From: Phytophthora quininea
Taxonomy: Eukaryota; Oomycota; Peronosporomycetes; Peronosporales; Peronosporaceae
Direction of reading: 5' to 3'
Length of the DNA stretch: 64,000 nt
Assembly (NCBI GenBank): GCA_011947345.1
Contig: JAAVTG010000581.1
Coordinates: forward strand, 806,001-870,000
Below the pieces are notes generated by a model. It saw only the letters and a program-made list of their open reading frames with translations, had not been told where the DNA came from and did no database searches. Numbering within the stretch: the stretch's first letter is position 1; each line of letters starts with the position of its first letter. Shown one piece after another: positions 60,968-64,000 of the stretch. The position numbers and the translations under genes are program-made.

Positions 60968-60992
60968 TGCCGGATTAATTCGTCGTTGTCTG
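60968..60992 (-). repeat. Right terminal inverted repeat of pogo-like element 2
   Basis: Exact reverse complement of 59279-59303, followed by TA. Confidence 0.88.
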
Positions 60993-60994
60993 TA

Positions 60995-62110
60995 ATCGGC
61001 TTGGCTGAAAAAACTCTATTTGTAGTCTATCCAAGGACAGAATAGAAATAGCTAGAGTTTATGAGAATCAGAAACAAACAACAATAGTAAGGAAACAGAC
61101 TTATGCATAGCAGTCGAGAATCCGCCATTTCGCGTGACGCAGAACTTGCTGCTGCGTGGTTCGAATCGTCTACGGAATTTTGCACGCAAGACTCCGTCTC
61201 ACCGAGAGCTGTTCGGGATCAAGGACCTTACTTCATATACCGAGTGCTCAGGAGGACCTGCAATGGTGGAAAACCTGTTGTTTGTCAAAACCAGAGTGAC
61301 TTGACCGAAGAATTTGCGTTGCGTGGCTTATATTTTGCTAATGACTGTATGCAGAAATATGACTTCTTAACTATGGAGACCATGGCGAAAATTCTTCGCA
61401 GTCTACGTCGTACTCGCGAGTTGTTCGGATCACGGTGATGAACACATTGGGTGTTATAACATTAACGCCCTGCAGCTGTCGCTTCGTTCTACAGACCAAA
61501 ATCTTATCAACCTGGTGAGGTTCAAGCGTGAGGTGTCGAGATCGACCATGTCTCTCTTCAAAAAGACGGTGGACTCTTAAGCGCTCGCGGCTTACCATCG
61601 TCGGCCTCAGTCCCACAAAATCTACCGCGCTGTAAGTTGTGTCAAGATCGACGGCATCTACGGGTTTATCAAAACTCGGATCACTATGGGAAGGAAAGGT
61701 CAAGAGCACTAAGGCTGCGCTGCGCAACTTCTGTGGTTTATCCGTAAAATATTCTAAGGCGGGAGGAACAAGCACGTAAAACTGTCTGAAGCTGATTGTT
61801 TTGGTAGGCTTTTTCAGTTTTTAACAATAAACAAATGTTCCTGCCACAATAGTTTTTATTCTATTTATTAATCGAAAACATGTGTTTTTACTCGTAATAG
61901 CTCTCTCATTTATCAAATAATGGCTTTGTTAGCGACTTAGTGAAGATGTTTCGCTTGTGTTACAGTAAGTAAATATAAACTTCTTTCAGGGTACTTTCTC
62001 CTGTATGAGGAACTATTTAATGCCGATGAGCTTGCTGCGCCCACGGAACTCAGGGTTGTTGCAGATTTTACTGTAACTTGTTTTTGTCTCCATGTTAGCT
62101 TGGTGCCTTG
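60995..62110. other. AT-rich region, one orphan frame
   Basis: A 111-codon plus frame (61103-61438, MHSSRESAISRDAELAAAWF) and a 134-codon minus frame overlapping it (61371-61775) have no recognisable domain. I do not call either. Confidence 0.3.
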
Positions 62111-62374
62111 CTAGACAGTTTCTTTTGGCAGAAGTTTAATATACATGAGTTCTTGCATGCAATAGCATAGGGCAATGTACTCTGCTTCAGTGTAGAGAGA
62201 ACGATTGTGTGATGTCTGCCCGAGAACCAGGCAGGCGGCCACCTGACTGCCGGGCGAACAAAAGACTAACTGAAGCGGAAACTCCATCAAAGTGATATAT
62301 ATTTTTCTTATCAAGTACGAGGGGACCAGATCACAGCTGCGATTTGGATAGGCAGCGAGCCCCTTGCCAAACAA
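62111..62374 (-). mobile_element. Ty1/copia RNase H fragment
   Basis: The leftward frame contains TSHNRSLYTEAEYIALCYCMQ followed by ELMYIKLL. This fits the copia RNase H motif 'S-STAEAEYIAL-----E--W---LL', with the catalytic Glu kept. Nothing else of the polyprotein is recognisable nearby. Confidence 0.6.
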
Positions 62375-63774
62375 CCAGCGCGATGACGATAAGATGCGAA
62401 GGAGAGCCGTCGTGGACGCAGTTCGAAGCTGAGCTCACTTCTTCTTTTGCCTCAGACCCCGAGCACGAGTTTAGAGTAGAGCATTAGCATGGAGGATAAA
62501 AGGAATATATTGTATTGTATTGTCGGAAGAGTTCACTTTAACACTGAACCATCGCAGTTAAACCTGCCCGGTATTCGGGACTGGATCTCTTCCAGTCTCC
62601 ATCTTTACGAGGCACAATTACTCGATTCGTCATCGAGCACTCACAGAAAATGCTGAATCTGTTAGCAAATCGGCCTCTATCCATTTGTTTTGTTGGCCAC
62701 CGAGCTGAAGCCTCTGGGAAATGCTTCGGAATATTTACAGAAGCGCAGTCGGCTTTGGCAAGTACTCGTATCAGCGTTTCTGGCGGGACGCCGAAGAGTT
62801 TGCAGGCGCCTTGTCTTGAATCTCAGCTGTATAAATGTTGAGTATGCACGCCAGGGCATTGTTCTTTGTCACAATCGGAAGTGGATAACCACGCGTGCCA
62901 CGACTGGACTGGACAATGTATTATAGAGATAATATCACCAACAAACAATCAAAATAGATCATTTGACCATGGTTTATTAGTAACTCCTATTTCACGGTGA
63001 AACAGGGATCATCTGGACTACACGGTTACGGTGACCACGCAATTAATCCTTGTTAGGCTGTGATTGCTCGCTTTCTCAGTATGAATTTTTTTAATTGCGT
63101 ACGAATACCCCCAAACAGCTTCACTTCACCTCGCTTGCTATTGCCAGGCCTGGGGTCGTCCAAGCCCATTATGATCGGAGGGGTCGGATTGGAAGCAAAT
63201 ATATAAATGATCTCTGCTCGACGCTATGACTTTGTAGGGTAGTGCATATTTTTTTAGGTGCCCCCAACGCTATAAGATGGCTTCCTCACAGATGTAATAT
63301 TGTTCCAAGAGAGGATTTTTAAAAGATTTTTATGATATTTTTAAATATTGTATTGGTAATAGTTATTACAAAAACTAAGTATGGTCGGATAGGTTCCAAC
63401 ACAATTGTTGCCATACATACATATTAAAAAGTCAGCAAGAAAGCAATAAGCTGAGATCGATATGTATGTCATTGAGGTGGTATTGCTATTTACTGATTTA
63501 TTATCCACGAGAATATTGTGGATTTCACAGAAACTTGCATTTGGGGCGCCTGTTATCTTGCGCTAACCAGAGATGCCGAATATGGAATTTTTACTGACGA
63601 GAATGCTGTCAAGGAAATAAATAATGTCCTGAAGAAAGGAAGATGCAGCAGTAAGTAATTAGCGTCATGAAAGATCAATAATTACAATGAACTCTGCATA
63701 ACCTACATGCTAAAACCGCAGTGTAATTAGCTTTCTTTCAGCACTTCATCAACTGTGCAATCGCCTCACAGCCG
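62375..63774. other. AT-rich region, no supported gene
   Basis: Only frames under 80 codons (62650-62926). A short open stretch near 63570 reads DAEYGIFTDENAVKEINNVL but is not extendable. Confidence 0.35.
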
Positions 63775-64000
63775 TTAGTTCACGCGCAAAAACAAAATCT
63801 TCTCCAACGTGTACGGCGTCGTTCGGTGACGCTCATGGCCGAATGTAATCCGAGCGAGGCTAAAATAGCGCTCAGCGATGTTGGAAGTTGGGGGAATTGT
63901 TTCCAGCAGCACATACTTTTGCATTTTTGCGCCCGCTTCCACTTCCGCTGAAACTGTGTGACGAAAGATTCCTCTTCGCTCTCGTCCTTGCTCTCGTCGT
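63775..64000 (-). mobile_element. hAT transposase C-terminal fragment, cut by the window end
   Basis: Leftward coding ends TIPPTSNIAERYFSLARITF, then GHERHRTTPYTLEKILFLRVN and a stop. This is the hAT dimerisation domain pattern (TSN-ERLFS ... RR--P--LE--LFL--N). The frame slips once near 63918-63921 at a run of four T (AAAA in the coding strand). The rest of the element lies beyond base 64000. Confidence 0.7.

Larger units (their letters stand above)
59279..60992 (-). mobile_element. Pogo-like DNA transposon 2, full length
   Basis: 1,714 bp bounded by exact 25-bp terminal inverted repeats starting CAGACAACGACGAATTAATC, flanked by TA at 59277-59278 and 60993-60994. Its ends share the core GACAACGAC with element 1. 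It begins only 48 bp after element 1 ends. Confidence 0.88.

Noticed and set aside
61155..61180. GGTTCGAATC resembling a tRNA T-loop
   Set aside because: No acceptor, D or anticodon arm can be folded around it.

Overview
The window looks like a nuclear contig of a plant-pathogenic oomycete close to Phytophthora (Peronosporales). The evidence is a secreted RXLR-dEER type effector, Crinkler (CRN) type genes, a full-size PDR/ABCG transporter, very short introns (about 44-75 nt), oomycete-style initiator sequences just upstream of several starts, and gene-dense blocks alternating with repeat-rich blocks. Nothing suggests an organelle, a bacterium or a virus.

Layout. 1-4.4 kb: the 5' part of a secreted GH3 glucosidase, then a copia-like fragment, a broken Crinkler/RHS-like gene and a broken ankyrin gene. 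4.4-18.3 kb: a housekeeping block with a PDR transporter, a compact eIF4G-like MIF4G protein, a SWSAP1-like ATPase, a TMBIM/Bax-inhibitor-like membrane protein, F-actin capping protein beta, RNA polymerase I subunit RPA49 and a single-pass membrane protein with small repeats. 19.2-38.0 kb: an expanded cluster of six secreted lipases of the type known from Geobacillus and Staphylococcus (bacterial lipase family I.5). Interleaved with them are an ankyrin gene, a small RXLR candidate, a LINE remnant and a BSD-domain gene. One lipase plus the tail of the ankyrin gene is duplicated in inverted orientation about 8 kb apart. 38.2-41.7 kb: mitochondrial Mn-type superoxide dismutase and a WASH-complex FAM21 homologue. 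41.7-48 kb: transposon debris (Tc1/mariner, Mutator-like), a degenerate minisatellite, a broken gene of unknown family and a truncated FAM21 copy. 48-53.8 kb: a MYND-finger methyltransferase, a small basic protein overlapping its start, a protein with two Tudor-knot repeats and a GST-like protein. 54.3-56 kb: a Crinkler with a kinase-like C terminus. 57.6-61 kb: two adjacent pogo-like DNA transposons with intact terminal inverted repeats and TA target duplications. 61-64 kb: AT-rich sequence with copia and hAT fragments.

How the parts fit. The secreted lipases, GH3 enzyme, RXLR candidate and Crinklers fit a host-interacting secretome. The PDR pump, SOD and GST-like gene fit drug and stress tolerance. 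The remaining genes are conserved eukaryotic machinery (translation, actin, Pol I, WASH/retromer, chromatin).

Caution on reading frames. At least eleven otherwise well-conserved coding regions break by one base inside or beside a short homopolymer or G/C run, usually with one base missing. I read this mainly as consensus error, so I annotate those genes as genes and mark the break. Breaks of another kind (a nonsense codon, a transposon insertion) are treated as real decay.
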